The notes: generated from the letters alone by a model not told the origin. 64,000 bases of DNA from an uncultured Spirochaetia bacterium (GCA_958296075.1 CATQHW010000002.1:1589828-1653827), one strand, 5' to 3'; counted from the first letter of the stretch, positions 43,704 through 54,076 are shown. Numbers and translations: made by a program.

Positions 43704-44978
43704 CTACGGGCGTCCAAACGCGCCGCGGCCGATGCGCTGCAGGGGCGTGGGAGCGCCCGCCTGCGCCGGCGTGCTGGCGGCCGCGTCGTAGGCGAATACG
43801 ACCACGCCCCCGACTCCCTGCACGCGGGCCTGCTCGATCTGCCACAGCGTCGCATCGACCGGGTTCTTGTAGGCACCGACGCCGATCCAGACCCGCTCGC
43901 GCGCCGGGGCCGACACGCGCGCAACATCCACCAAGCCGGCGAACCGCTCCGGATCGGTCGTGTAGGCCATCGGCACCGCGACGTCCAGGATGCCGTCGGC
44001 CAACCACCCCCACCACGACTGGAAGTAGTAGGTGCGCGCGTGCTGCGGGTCCGCCTTCACCGCCGCGGAGACGACCAGCTCCGGGCATATTTCCTTTACG
44101 GAGCGGTAGATGCGACGCACCAACGCCGATACTTGCTCGCGCCGGAACTGGTCCCAGAGGTCGTCCAGAGCGTCGGGCAGCGCGTACGGGTCGCTCGCGG
44201 ACGCCGCGATCAACGCGGCGTAGCGCTCATCCGGGAGGTGCGGCCTGACCCACTCACGGAACCGGTCGAGCGCGCCGCGCGAGTAGTCGAACTCTGGGGA
44301 CGGCAGCCGCACGTAGTCGAAATGGATGCCGTCGAGGTCGTAATTGGCGGCCAGATCCAGCCAGACCGCTTCCACCCGTTCCTGCACCTGCGGATGCGAT
44401 GGGCTGCTGTACAGGCCCTCGAACCCGGAGGTGTTGGCTTGGGCGTGCCGGATGAGGAGCCGCAGGAAGGCCGGGTCCTGCGGATCGCGGTCGTAGAGTT
44501 GGCGGCCCAGGCTGCGCGGCACCGCCAGCCAGTCGGGATGGGCGTTCACCAGATGCTCGGGGCTGCGCGGCGGGTCGACCGGTCCCCATACCAGGTGCGT
44601 GTTTACCCAGGCGTGCACGGCCATGCCGCGCGCGTGCGCTTCGTCGACGATGATCTGCAGCGGATCGAACCAGGGGGCGCCGGCCAGCAGCTCGGCGCGG
44701 GGCTCGAGACTCGACGCGTACAGGGCATCCCCGCGACCGCGGACCTGCACCAGCAACGTGTTGAAGCCGCTGGCCGCCGCCTCCACCACCATCTCCCGCA
44801 CGGCGGCGGGGCTGCCGAGCGCGTAGCGGACGACCCAGAGCGCGCGCACCTCGTCGAACCGGCGCTCGCCGGCGGGGTCGGAGCCGGCCGCCGCCGGCGC
44901 CGCGACGGCCAGGGCTGCGGCCGCCAGCGCCGCGCTCAGCACGGCGGCGCCGCGTATGCCGATGCCGGTATGCTTCAT
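43704..44978 (-). CDS. Secreted glycosyl-hydrolase-like protein (GHL10/YngK type)
   Basis: This 424-aa protein starts from ATG 44978. A signal peptide (AAVLSAALAAAALAVAAPAAAG) is followed by the GHL10 (PF02638-like) TIM barrel: RALWVVRYALGSP, GFNTLLVQVRGRGDALY, MAVHAWVNTHLVWG, LDGIHFDYVRLP and VAVPMAYTTD. These proteins act on cell-wall or extracellular glycans. It converges on the PhyH operon. Confidence 0.88.
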   Translation of the reverse strand: MKHTGIGIRGAAVLSAALAAAALAVAAPAAAGSDPAGERRFDEVRALWVVRYALGSPAAVREMVVEAAASGFNTLLVQVRGRGDALYASSLEPRAELLAGAPWFDPLQIIVDEAHARGMAVHAWVNTHLVWGPVDPPRSPEHLVNAHPDWLAVPRSLGRQLYDRDPQDPAFLRLLIRHAQANTSGFEGLYSSPSHPQVQERVEAVWLDLAANYDLDGIHFDYVRLPSPEFDYSRGALDRFREWVRPHLPDERYAALIAASASDPYALPDALDDLWDQFRREQVSALVRRIYRSVKEICPELVVSAAVKADPQHARTYYFQSWWGWLADGILDVAVPMAYTTDPERFAGLVDVARVSAPARERVWIGVGAYKNPVDATLWQIEQARVQGVGGVVVFAYDAAASTPAQAGAPTPLQRIGRGAFGRP

Positions 44979-45054
44979 ATGCTGATTAATCGGAAGGCAG
45001 CGACGGCTCCCCAAGCGCCGCCGCCGCTCGGCGCGCAATTCAGCGCCGCGCAAG

Positions 45055-45345
45055 TCACAGCGATCGTACGCTTCTGTTCGGCAGGGGGACAGCGGTAGCC
45101 TTCACCCGATCATCGCCCCACCACAGCACTGAGTCCACGAACGCGCCGACAGGGGTAAAGTCGTCGGTGCGGATGAGAGCATCCGGTACTGCGTTCTCGT
45201 CCGTGGTCCGAGGGCCAACCGGGTCCGGATCAGCCGGAAGAACCGGAGGAGTCGGATCAGCCGGAGCCGAATCAGGTGTCTTCTTCGGCGTCACTGGTGC
45301 CTCTTGGCACGACACCATGACGATCAACGCCACGGCCAACGCCAT
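45055..45345 (-). CDS. Small putative lipoprotein, possibly a fragment
   Basis: In this 96-aa protein the N-terminus MALAVALIVMVSCQE carries a lipobox (VMVSC), followed by a Pro-rich linker and DDFTPVGAFVDSVLWWGDD. There is no ribosome site before this ATG. A nearby out-of-frame ATG would begin MKTRKIV, a more typical lipoprotein start, so a one-base frameshift is possible. It lies 43 nt from the leader-distal end of the CRISPR array. Confidence 0.4.
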   Translation of the reverse strand: MALAVALIVMVSCQEAPVTPKKTPDSAPADPTPPVLPADPDPVGPRTTDENAVPDALIRTDDFTPVGAFVDSVLWWGDDRVKATAVPLPNRSVRSL

Positions 45346-45388
45346 ATACGATCTTTCGAGTCTTCATCACCGCATGTACCTGTATCGC

Positions 45389-48300
45389 GCTTCAATGAGG
45401 ACCGGAGGATTTCGCCTCCGGTAACCCGAGTGGACGCAGGAGTACGATGGTCACTTCCGCCGGTACTCGCTTCAATGAGGACCGGAGGATTTCGCCTCCG
45501 GTAACGTCCATCGCGTAGAAGCGCGAGCCGGCCACCACGACGGGCTTCAATGAGGACCGGAGGATTTCGCCTCCGGTAAATCAAGGACCTTGTGTAGCGA
45601 AACGTAGAAGCGACATGAAGCTTCAATGAGGACCGGAGGATTTCGCCTCCGGTAACCCTCCTGCTGCAGACCCGTGACATCGCCTGTATCGTCAGGCTTC
45701 AATGAGGACCGGAGGATTTCGCCTCCGGTAAGAACGGCGCCTGGTCGAACGGCTCACCAGCATCGTCGCTTCAATGAGGACCGGAGGATTTCGCCTCCGG
45801 TAAGTCTTTTCTGCTGCTGTATACCGCTCGTCGCTCAGTGCTTCAATGAGGACCGGAGGATTTCGCCTCCGGTAACCTGCAGACGCAAGCGCGGCACCGA
45901 ACCTTCGTTGCAGATGCTTCAATGAGGACCGGAGGATTTCGCCTCCGGTAATGGCTGATGCGATGTTCTTCATTACGTCAGCAGGACTCGCTTCAATGAG
46001 GACCGGAGGATTTCGCCTCCGGTAAGCGCAGGATGTCCTCGGCGACGTTGGCGCCGATGTACTGGCTTCAATGAGGACCGGAGGATTTCGCCTCCGGTAA
46101 CTACCGCGGCGCCACGCGCGCGTTCGTCGCTTGGACGAAGCTCGCTTCAATGAGGACCGGAGGATTTCGCCTCCGGTAAGCCCAGTGGGCGCAGCCCACC
46201 CTGCCAGGCATCGAAGAATGCTTCAATGAGGACCGGAGGATTTCGCCTCCGGTAAAAGCATCCCTCTGCTGCGATCTGCGATTCGGATGATCGGCTTCAA
46301 TGAGGACCGGAGGATTTCGCCTCCGGTAACCGAGTGGAGCGCCGCGTAACAGCTTCGGCCTTCACACGCTTCAATGAGGACCGGAGGATTTCGCCTCCGG
46401 TAACCGCGCAGCAACCGAGCCAACTGCGCGTTGCTGACGCCGGCGCTTCAATGAGGACCGGAGGATTTCGCCTCCGGTAATCCCGGCTGCTCACGGCAAG
46501 CTGCCAGTCCATGTGCGCGCTTCAATGAGGACCGGAGGATTTCGCCTCCGGTAAGGTAAGGCATGTCAAGGCTGGGCAAGGCAAGGAGAGCTTCAATGAG
46601 GACCGGAGGATTTCGCCTCCGGTAACCGGGTCGGGTGACGCCGGTGGCGGCGTTTCTTCGTGACGCTTCAATGAGGACCGGAGGATTTCGCCTCCGGTAA
46701 GTGATCCCGTCGCGGACGTAGCGCTGATACTGCGCCCTGGCTTCAATGAGGACCGGAGGATTTCGCCTCCGGTAAGGTCGGACCGGGCCTGCTGGCGGAC
46801 GCGGAGAGCACGATGCTTCAATGAGGACCGGAGGATTTCGCCTCCGGTAAATCGACCGAATCTCGTCAGGGATGTCAGCGCAGTGGACGCTTCAATGAGG
46901 ACCGGAGGATTTCGCCTCCGGTAAGCCTCGGTGCGGTGAGGCGGGGTGTCACCGTCGGGTCGTGCTTCAATGAGGACCGGAGGATTTCGCCTCCGGTAAA
47001 GCGCGATCACGGCCTCCGCTTGCTCCTTCGACTCGATGCTTCAATGAGGACCGGAGGATTTCGCCTCCGGTAACGAGCGGCTCGCCAAGAAGGCCCAGGA
47101 GATCGACGATCTGGAGGCTTCAATGAGGACCGGAGGATTTCGCCTCCGGTAACTCCGCTATCGCCTGCGCCTTCCACCATCGCCAGTCGCTTCAATGAGG
47201 ACCGGAGGATTTCGCCTCCGGTAACGGCCCCAGCGCCGGCAGCGTGGGCGGCACCAGGTCGCCGGTGCTTCAATGAGGACCGGAGGATTTCGCCTCCGGT
47301 AATCGTGCCGCCGCGGCTGTTCGCAGCGCTCTGCGACGCGTGGCTTCAATGAGGACCGGAGGATTTCGCCTCCGGTAATTGGGAAACGCGCAGGCAGTCG
47401 GACCTCGGGAACAGATCGCTTCAATGAGGACCGGAGGATTTCGCCTCCGGTAATTGTTACGTTCCGTGTTGGAGGTACGACAACGATGGCGCTTCAATGA
47501 GGACCGGAGGATTTCGCCTCCGGTAATGGCACCGTGAGGACGCGGCCGCCTGCGACCGGCGGGCAGCTTCAATGAGGACCGGAGGATTTCGCCTCCGGTA
47601 AGCGCCGGCGCCCGAGTTCCTGATCGCGTTCGCATACTTGGCTTCAATGAGGACCGGAGGATTTCGCCTCCGGTAACAGCAGCGGGGTGCTGGTCCACGT
47701 CAGGATCAGCAAGACGCTTCAATGAGGACCGGAGGATTTCGCCTCCGGTAACGTAGTCGTACATGCGCCATGCTTCTCGTGGCCGGCCGCTTCAATGAGG
47801 ACCGGAGGATTTCGCCTCCGGTAAGTGCTGGTAACGGTGCTGTTGGCGTTGGCTGGTCTACTGGGCTTCAATGAGGACCGGAGGATTTCGCCTCCGGTAA
47901 GAGCTATGGGCTCTGGCTGAGCCTGTGCCGGCTTGATGCGCTTCAATGAGGACCGGAGGATTTCGCCTCCGGTAAATCGACGACGTTGGTCCTCGCATCG
48001 AATGCCGTGAGCTTCAATGAGGACCGGAGGATTTCGCCTCCGGTAAGCCGGCCCGTCCATTGCGCCCGCGGCCCCGGCTCACGCTTCAATGAGGACCGGA
48101 GGATTTCGCCTCCGGTAAGAAGGCGAGCGCTACCGCCGTGGCCACCAAGCCGACGAAGGCGCTTCAATGAGGACCGGAGGATTTCGCCTCCGGTAATTCC
48201 GTTACCCGCGACCATCTGCGCGCTGATTCGACGACGGATGCCCATCCGCTTCAATGAGGACCGGAGGATTTCGCCTCCGGTAAGACACGACGGAGGAGTT

Positions 48301-51209
48301 GCTGTTCGGATTCTGGGTTCGCTTCAATGAGGACCGGAGGATTTCGCCTCCGGTAACTGGACACGGTACGAGCGCACTTGAAGGAGATCGGCAAGCAGCT
48401 TCAATGAGGACCGGAGGATTTCGCCTCCGGTAAAGGGTGCGTGATGGAACAGGAGTCCGTCGCGGTGATCGGGATGCTTCAATGAGGACCGGAGGATTTC
48501 GCCTCCGGTAACCGGGGCCGGGGCGCCGTTGAAGATAGACACGAGTAAATGGCGCTTCAATGAGGACCGGAGGATTTCGCCTCCGGTAAGAGCGATTCCG
48601 TTCGGTCCACGACGTATGCGGTGCGGCTTCAATGAGGACCGGAGGATTTCGCCTCCGGTAACCGGCGAAGGACGTACCGTCGAGCGTGCTGACTCCGATG
48701 CTTCAATGAGGACCGGAGGATTTCGCCTCCGGTAAAAGCGTGCTATCGCTGCGCGAAGGAATGAAGAGATTGGTGCTTCAATGAGGACCGGAGGATTTCG
48801 CCTCCGGTAAAACGTCACCTTGCCACCCCGGCCCTACGCTCGATGTATGGCGCGCTTCAATGAGGACCGGAGGATTTCGCCTCCGGTAATCGAGCGCGCC
48901 GCCCGCGCGCGCCAAAGGAGAAACCGATCGTGAAGCTTCAATGAGGACCGGAGGATTTCGCCTCCGGTAATGCCCGACGTTCGCCCGCGTGACGTGCTGT
49001 GGGTGGGTGTGCTTCAATGAGGACCGGAGGATTTCGCCTCCGGTAATCACGCGGGCGAACATCGGTCACGTCTACGTAGGCTTGCGCTTCAATGAGGACC
49101 GGAGGATTTCGCCTCCGGTAAGCAGCTTGATCTCCCACATTGTTGTACAGCGTCACGCTTCAATGAGGACCGGAGGATTTCGCCTCCGGTAAGCGAGCGG
49201 CTGCTGGCCCAGATAGGAGCATAGGATGGCGAGCTTCAATGAGGACCGGAGGATTTCGCCTCCGGTAATTGTTTAGGGGCGTCAAGCTCCAATCGGAACG
49301 CCCGCTTCAATGAGGACCGGAGGATTTCGCCTCCGGTAACTACGGGCTGCCGGCTTCCTTCCATTCGTCGATGCGCTTGAGGGCTTCAATGAGGACCGGA
49401 GGATTTCGCCTCCGGTAAATGGCGCCAGCTTGTGCAGGGGATCGCCTCCCGGCGGGAGCTTCAATGAGGACCGGAGGATTTCGCCTCCGGTAAGCCGTCG
49501 GTGCTGACGATCAGCATGACCGCTGCCGTGGCTTCAATGAGGACCGGAGGATTTCGCCTCCGGTAAGCAGGTGGCCGACCTGCGGCGTCTGCGGCCGGAC
49601 TTGGTGCTTCAATGAGGACCGGAGGATTTCGCCTCCGGTAAGCCGCCGACGTATGGCGACTTCGACACGTGGACATGGCCGCTTCAATGAGGACCGGAGG
49701 ATTTCGCCTCCGGTAAGTGGTCGGTATTGTCCCTGCCACGCGGCCCCGACACGCTTCAATGAGGACCGGAGGATTTCGCCTCCGGTAAGACGTGACCCAG
49801 ACCATCTCCGTGGTCTGGCCAGCGATGCTTCAATGAGGACCGGAGGATTTCGCCTCCGGTAACTGCGAAGGGATCGCGCTTCTCAATGCGGGAGGCATCG
49901 CTTCAATGAGGACCGGAGGATTTCGCCTCCGGTAACAACACGATGCGGGAGCGGGACAACTACCGCGCGGAGCTTCAATGAGGACCGGAGGATTTCGCCT
50001 CCGGTAACCGTCTCAACCGCAAGGTCGAACCCCAGCTCCCTGTCGCTTCAATGAGGACCGGAGGATTTCGCCTCCGGTAAACACGAGACCGACCGGTTCA
50101 ACTCTGCCGTCGATTCCTTGCTTCAATGAGGACCGGAGGATTTCGCCTCCGGTAAACGGCGCAGGTTCCAGCGCCAGTCCAAGCCGATCGAATTGCTTCA
50201 ATGAGGACCGGAGGATTTCGCCTCCGGTAACGGCAAAGGCCATGGGCGAGTGGTTCATGCCTGCCGCCGACGTGCTTCAATGAGGACCGGAGGATTTCGC
50301 CTCCGGTAAGCCGCACCGGCCGCTCACGGGCGCACCGAGCCGCATCGCTTCAATGAGGACCGGAGGATTTCGCCTCCGGTAACTACCGCCGGTCGAGGCG
50401 ATCGCAGACGATACCGTCACGCCGGCGCTTCAATGAGGACCGGAGGATTTCGCCTCCGGTAAGCGGGACGCGGAGGCGCGATCGAGGGAGGCGATGGATG
50501 AGCTTCAATGAGGACCGGAGGATTTCGCCTCCGGTAAAGCCGGATGATGAGGTCTGTCGCGGTCTGCAGGCTCCCCGTGCTTCAATGAGGACCGGAGGAT
50601 TTCGCCTCCGGTAAGCCGGCAGCGTCAGGGATACGGTACGGCGCGGTTCCAGCTTCAATGAGGACCGGAGGATTTCGCCTCCGGTAAGCAACGGTCAGCA
50701 TCCAACAGATCGAAAGCGAATGGCACGACGCTTCAATGAGGACCGGAGGATTTCGCCTCCGGTAATGATCGGGTTCATTCGGAACCGCATCGGATTCTTC
50801 CGCTTCAATGAGGACCGGAGGATTTCGCCTCCGGTAAGGAGATCGCCGAGATGCAGCTTGCAGAAATAGAAACTCGCGCTTCAATGAGGACCGGAGGATT
50901 TCGCCTCCGGTAATCCCAGAAGGCCAACAAATCGTCCTTGAACTCCTCGCTTCAATGAGGACCGGAGGATTTCGCCTCCGGTAATCGCCACTCTGTGGAC
51001 AATGCGGCCGCACCAGTCTTGATGCTTCAATGAGGACCGGAGGATTTCGCCTCCGGTAAATCGACTATCCGCATCCGTCACTCGTATGGGGTAGCGACGC
51101 TTCAATGAGGACCGGAGGATTTCGCCTCCGGTAACCATCCGGCGCAGGGAGACCAGCCGCCGAAGGGCGGCAAGCTTCAATGAGGACCGGAGGATTTCGC
51201 CTCCGGTAA
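45389..51209 (-). CRISPR. CRISPR array, 78 repeats of 36 nt, 77 spacers, read leftward
   Basis: On the plus strand each repeat begins GCTTCAATGAGG and ends CCTCCGGTAA. It contains an 8-bp perfect inverted repeat (ACCGGAGG / CCTCCGGT) around ATTTCG. I counted 78 copies by eye and saw no variant, even at the ends. Spacers run from 35 to 51 nt, mostly 35-43. The reverse complement ends in CCTCATTGAAGC, the ATTGAA(A/G)C-type 3' end normal for crRNA 5' tags, so the transcript runs leftward. That places the leader at the right, next to cas2, and makes the spacer at 51135-51173 the newest. Confidence 0.99.
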
Positions 51210-51413
51210 GGACTCCAACCAACTCTCGGCGGCCAGCCGATTAGACGACCGGCCGCGAGAGCTGGACGGAAGACCGTCAGTACGACAAGCGGAACCACAC
51301 GGAACGGTTGCACCATACATCACAACGTTCAGAATGTCAAAGACCTGCGCTGCCCGCGAGCGCTCCCTGTGGTGCCGGCGGCGCCGGAGCGCTCGTTGTT
51401 CGCCGGCGGGCGG
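51210..51413 (-). promoter_or_regulatory. CRISPR leader region
   Basis: This 204-nt gap lies between the last repeat and cas2 and is read toward the array. Near the array it has an imperfect 11-bp inverted repeat, CTCTCGGCGGCC (51223-51234) and GGCCGCGAGAG (51251-51261), spaced by 16 nt, which starts 14 nt from the repeat. It is not AT-rich. The array promoter must lie here or in cas2; I cannot point to its boxes. Confidence 0.7.
51357..51395 (-). terminator. Long hairpin just after cas2
   Basis: Perfect 10-nt arms (CGAGCGCTCC / GGAGCGCTCG) enclose a second 6-bp stem. The hairpin starts 18 nt past the cas2 stop in the leftward direction. There is no T-run. It may end the cas4-cas1/cas2 transcript and so separate it from array transcription. 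Confidence 0.45.
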
Positions 51414-51704
51414 TCACACGATCGTCGGCTCCCGCCGCACCGGGTGGAACGGCTTCCCCAGGCTCACTACGCGCGGCTGCACGCTGTCCGCTGCGCCCAG
51501 GTCGACCAGCACCACGTGATCCTCGCCATGATCTATCACTCCGTCGAGACGCGCAAGCAGTTCCGTCTGGCGAGTGCGGTTCATCCGGCACTGGAACACC
51601 GAGAGCTGGAGCCACTCTCCGTATCCGTTCATCAGCCTGAACACCTTGCGCCAGCGCCGGGGATCGGCGATGTCATAGGCGACCAGGTAGAGGTGCTCGG
51701 CCAT
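51414..51704 (-). CDS. cas2: CRISPR-associated endoribonuclease/adaptation protein Cas2
   Basis: This 96-aa ferredoxin-like Cas2 starts [19 protein letters not shown], with the conserved Asp at D11, followed by [15 protein letters not shown] and [10 protein letters not shown]. It dimerises and bridges two Cas1 dimers for spacer insertion. It lies 22 nt downstream of the cas4-cas1 fusion on the same strand and directly before the leader. Confidence 0.96.
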   Translation of the reverse strand: MAEHLYLVAYDIADPRRWRKVFRLMNGYGEWLQLSVFQCRMNRTRQTELLARLDGVIDHGEDHVVLVDLGAADSVQPRVVSLGKPFHPVRREPTIV

Positions 51705-51726
51705 CAGTCCGCCGCCAGGATCGTGT

Positions 51727-53553
51727 TCACCGGGTCGTGAAGTTCGGATATACCGGGAGCTCTCCCAGCAGGAAGCGACCCAGCAACCGCGCCTGCATCT
51801 CCATCAGCCGGCGGTAGCTGACGCGGTAGCCGAACAGCGGATGGACGATCTCATGGCTCAGACGCCGCTCGAAGGCGGCGATGAAACGGCGGCGGCCTTC
51901 GGGGGCGAGGGCGACGCTGCCGGCCGCAGTCGTGAAATCCACCGCGCGGACCTCGCCGTTGTTGATCGCCTGCATCACCACCGAGTCGGCGATCAGTGGC
52001 CGGAACGGTTCCATCAGGTCGAGCGCCAGCGCGGGCCGGCCGTAACGCGGCTGGTGGTACAGTCCCCGGAAGGGGTCGAACCCGACCGCCATGAGCGTCA
52101 CCGTCCACGCGCGGACCAGCAGCGAGTACGCGAACGACAGCAACGCGTTGACCGGATCGGTCGGCGGGCGCCGGTTCCGCTTGCGGAAATCGAACGCGGC
52201 CTGCTCGGCCGCGCTGTCGCTGAGCAGCGCAGGGATCGCGCGGAAATAGCGGGCCGCCGCGGTCCCCTCGATGCCGAGCAGCACGGCCAGCGAGTCCGCC
52301 CGCCGCGCCTGCCGGCTGTCCTCCTTCAGTTCGATCAGCACGTCCCGGTTGTCGTCGGGCCGCTTCCAGTTGCGCCGCAACAGGGTGCGACAGTTCGCGA
52401 TCTTGGCCCACACCAGGTCGCGGGCGAAGCGCAGGCAGATCCCGGCATCGAAGCTCGCCCGGTACTGAGCGGTCCGCAGTTCCACGTTCTTGTGGCCGTT
52501 GCCGACCGTGTGGCCGTAGAACCAGCCGCCGTGGCTGTGCCACGTGACGGGTATGCCCCGCCACATCAGGTTTTGCAGGCACGGCGTAGTGACGTAGACG
52601 CTCCCCATGAGAACCACCTGGGACACGTCGACGAGCCTTGCCTTGGCCTCCTTGCGGCCGTCGACGCTGACCACCAGGGTCTCGCCCGACTTCGCCACCT
52701 TCGCGCCGTGCGCCTGGACGTAGAGCGGGAGCGCGCCGGTGGACGGCACCGCGATCGGCCGGGGCGCCGCGGCGGATCGGGACAACAGGCCGATATGGTT
52801 GATCTCGTCCGGCAGGCAGATGCCGACCAGCGAGCAGCGCGGGCACTTCGGGCTGTCCTCCAGCGGCGGCGGGATCACGCCGGCGGCGGCGACGTCGCGC
52901 AGCCCCTCGACGGCCCGCTGCGTGGTCCGGATCAGTTCGTCGTCGAACGCCACGCGCACCCGCTCTCGGCTGGCGGCGAAGTACAGCACGCCTTCGTCGC
53001 AGGCGTAGCCGTGCTCGCGCAGGATCAGGCCCTGCACGCAGAGCTGCACCAGTTCCGGCTCGTACGCCCCGCGCTCGACGTGCGGGCGCTTGCCGCGCTT
53101 GTAGTCGACCGGAACGACCGCCTCGCCTTCCGACTCGATCAGGTCCATGCGCGCGATCAGCCCCAGCCGCGATGACGACAAGGTGACCGACCGTGCGTGC
53201 AGCTTGCCCTCCTGGTCGACGTCTGCCGGCGCGGGCAGGGAGCCGCCGTTGCGATCCACCCGCCGGTGCGCGTGGCGCCCTTCCACGGTGTCCGCCGAAT
53301 CCGCCCACTCGCCCTGTACCCACTCCAGGTACGCCAGCCGCGGGCAGTACTGGAACTCGTTGACCATGCGCGCCGGTATCAGCGGGCGGTCCTCCGGCAG
53401 CGCGGCAGGAGTCTGCGCGGCGTCCGCGTCCCTTGGAGCAGGCTGGCTACGTGGACACGTTCGCGCTGCCGTCCGGTTCCGATCGGGCAGCACACGTACG
53501 GGTCCCGGCGGCGTATCGTGCGTGCCGTTGGTCCCCGGCGGAAGGGCCGCCAT
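51727..53553 (-). CDS. cas4-cas1: Cas4-Cas1 fusion protein
   Basis: This protein has 608 aa from ATG 53553. Residues about 55-250 are Cas4: [14 protein letters not shown] (C70) and [10 protein letters not shown] (C237, C240, C246) give the four iron-sulphur Cys, with [11 protein letters not shown] as the nuclease core. Residues about 275-600 are Cas1, with Glu in GIEGTAARYF (E429), H500 and D512. The fusion selects PAM-bearing fragments, trims them and integrates them; it is typical of type I-U/I-G. The first 50 residues are Pro-rich and unlike Cas4, so the start may be further in; a TTG at 53625 is less likely. Confidence 0.95.
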   Translation of the reverse strand: MAALPPGTNGTHDTPPGPVRVLPDRNRTAARTCPRSQPAPRDADAAQTPAALPEDRPLIPARMVNEFQYCPRLAYLEWVQGEWADSADTVEGRHAHRRVDRNGGSLPAPADVDQEGKLHARSVTLSSSRLGLIARMDLIESEGEAVVPVDYKRGKRPHVERGAYEPELVQLCVQGLILREHGYACDEGVLYFAASRERVRVAFDDELIRTTQRAVEGLRDVAAAGVIPPPLEDSPKCPRCSLVGICLPDEINHIGLLSRSAAAPRPIAVPSTGALPLYVQAHGAKVAKSGETLVVSVDGRKEAKARLVDVSQVVLMGSVYVTTPCLQNLMWRGIPVTWHSHGGWFYGHTVGNGHKNVELRTAQYRASFDAGICLRFARDLVWAKIANCRTLLRRNWKRPDDNRDVLIELKEDSRQARRADSLAVLLGIEGTAAARYFRAIPALLSDSAAEQAAFDFRKRNRRPPTDPVNALLSFAYSLLVRAWTVTLMAVGFDPFRGLYHQPRYGRPALALDLMEPFRPLIADSVVMQAINNGEVRAVDFTTAAGSVALAPEGRRRFIAAFERRLSHEIVHPLFGYRVSYRRLMEMQARLLGRFLLGELPVYPNFTTR

Positions 53554-53783
53554 CCTTATCAAATTGTCGGCGGCGCCGGACCAGGACCTTGAGCAGGCGC
53601 GCGTCCCCGACTGTCGGACTACCAAGTGCCGGACGAACGTCGAGCCTAAGAACGCGAAGCCCAGGTTGCCACCACCGGCTCGACGCGGTACCTTGGAGTG
53701 CTATTCCTGCTCCGCTGCGCTGGGGAGTTGGACCTGATTACAGCGAGCACCGCCGCAGGCGGCCGTCGTAACGGAAGCCTCTG

Positions 53784-53818
53784 TCTCCGGAGTCCCTTGA
53801 CTCCGGCCTCATTCGATT
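53784..53818 (+). ncRNA. CRISPR-repeat-like element between the two cas units
   Basis: Compared with the array repeat read in crRNA direction, this stretch keeps CCGGAG, an 8-nt gap, CTCCGG, and then CCTCATT (one base missing before it). Its hairpin CCGGAGT-6 nt-ACTCCGG has the same 7-6-7 geometry as the repeat's CCGGAGG-6 nt-CCTCCGG, with a G-C pair changed to T-A. It lies on the csb1 strand, so a transcript would carry a crRNA-like tag followed by 53819 onward as guide. It may encode a regulatory crRNA-like RNA. The region also holds small ORFs and the csb1 promoter. Confidence 0.55.
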
Positions 53819-53915
53819 GGTAATATCGTTTTGAGCATCGCCGTAGGAAGCGATCGAAAAAATGAACCAAAAAGAGGAATCCAAACATGAATGAGCGTTG
53901 TCGCCGTGAGTGCCA

Positions 53916-53928
53916 TGTGATTATCACA
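53916..53928. promoter_or_regulatory. Palindrome upstream of csb1 (possible operator)
   Basis: TGTGATTATCACA is a perfect 13-bp palindrome about a central T, 160 nt upstream of csb1 in an AT-richer stretch. The half site TGTGA recalls CRP-family operators but the spacing is 3 instead of 6, so a different regulator, if any, would bind. Confidence 0.4.
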
Positions 53929-54001
53929 CATTCTCGTAAGGAAATACGTCAATCCTGTTCAGCGCGCTGGGCGTCGACCGCAAGGGTTCGAGAAGAGTAC
54001 C

Positions 54002-54076
54002 ATGAAGTACACGAAACGCGAGGCGACGATCCATCCCCACGAGATGCCGACGCCCTTCAGATCGAAGACCTATTAG
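54002..54076 (+). CDS. Possible 24-codon leader ORF upstream of csb1
   Basis: ATG 54002 follows a weak AGAAGAG ribosome site and encodes a basic 24-residue peptide (MKYTKREATIHPHEM...), stopping 11 nt before csb1. Its third codon positions are mostly G or C like real genes here. A competing 65-codon frame (53887-54084), with a GAGGA about 10 nt before its ATG and its stop 3 nt before csb1, has poorer codon use. At most one is real. Confidence 0.25.
   Translation: MKYTKREATIHPHEMPTPFRSKTY

Noticed and set aside
45389..51209. Self-targeting spacers against genes of this window
   Set aside because: I compared the spacers by eye with the window and found no full match; a computed search of the whole genome would be needed to settle it.
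45674..51222. Many open frames of 60-164 codons inside the array, full of TGGEILRSSLK or YRRRNPPVLIEA repeats
   Set aside because: They are translations of the CRISPR repeat in different frames, broken by random spacers; no ribosome sites and no protein family.
53837..53868. A second degenerate repeat after the repeat-like element (CCGTAGGAAGCGA...AATGAACC)
   Set aside because: Only short, gapped matches to the repeat and no matching hairpin geometry; kept only as a small hairpin within the guide candidate.
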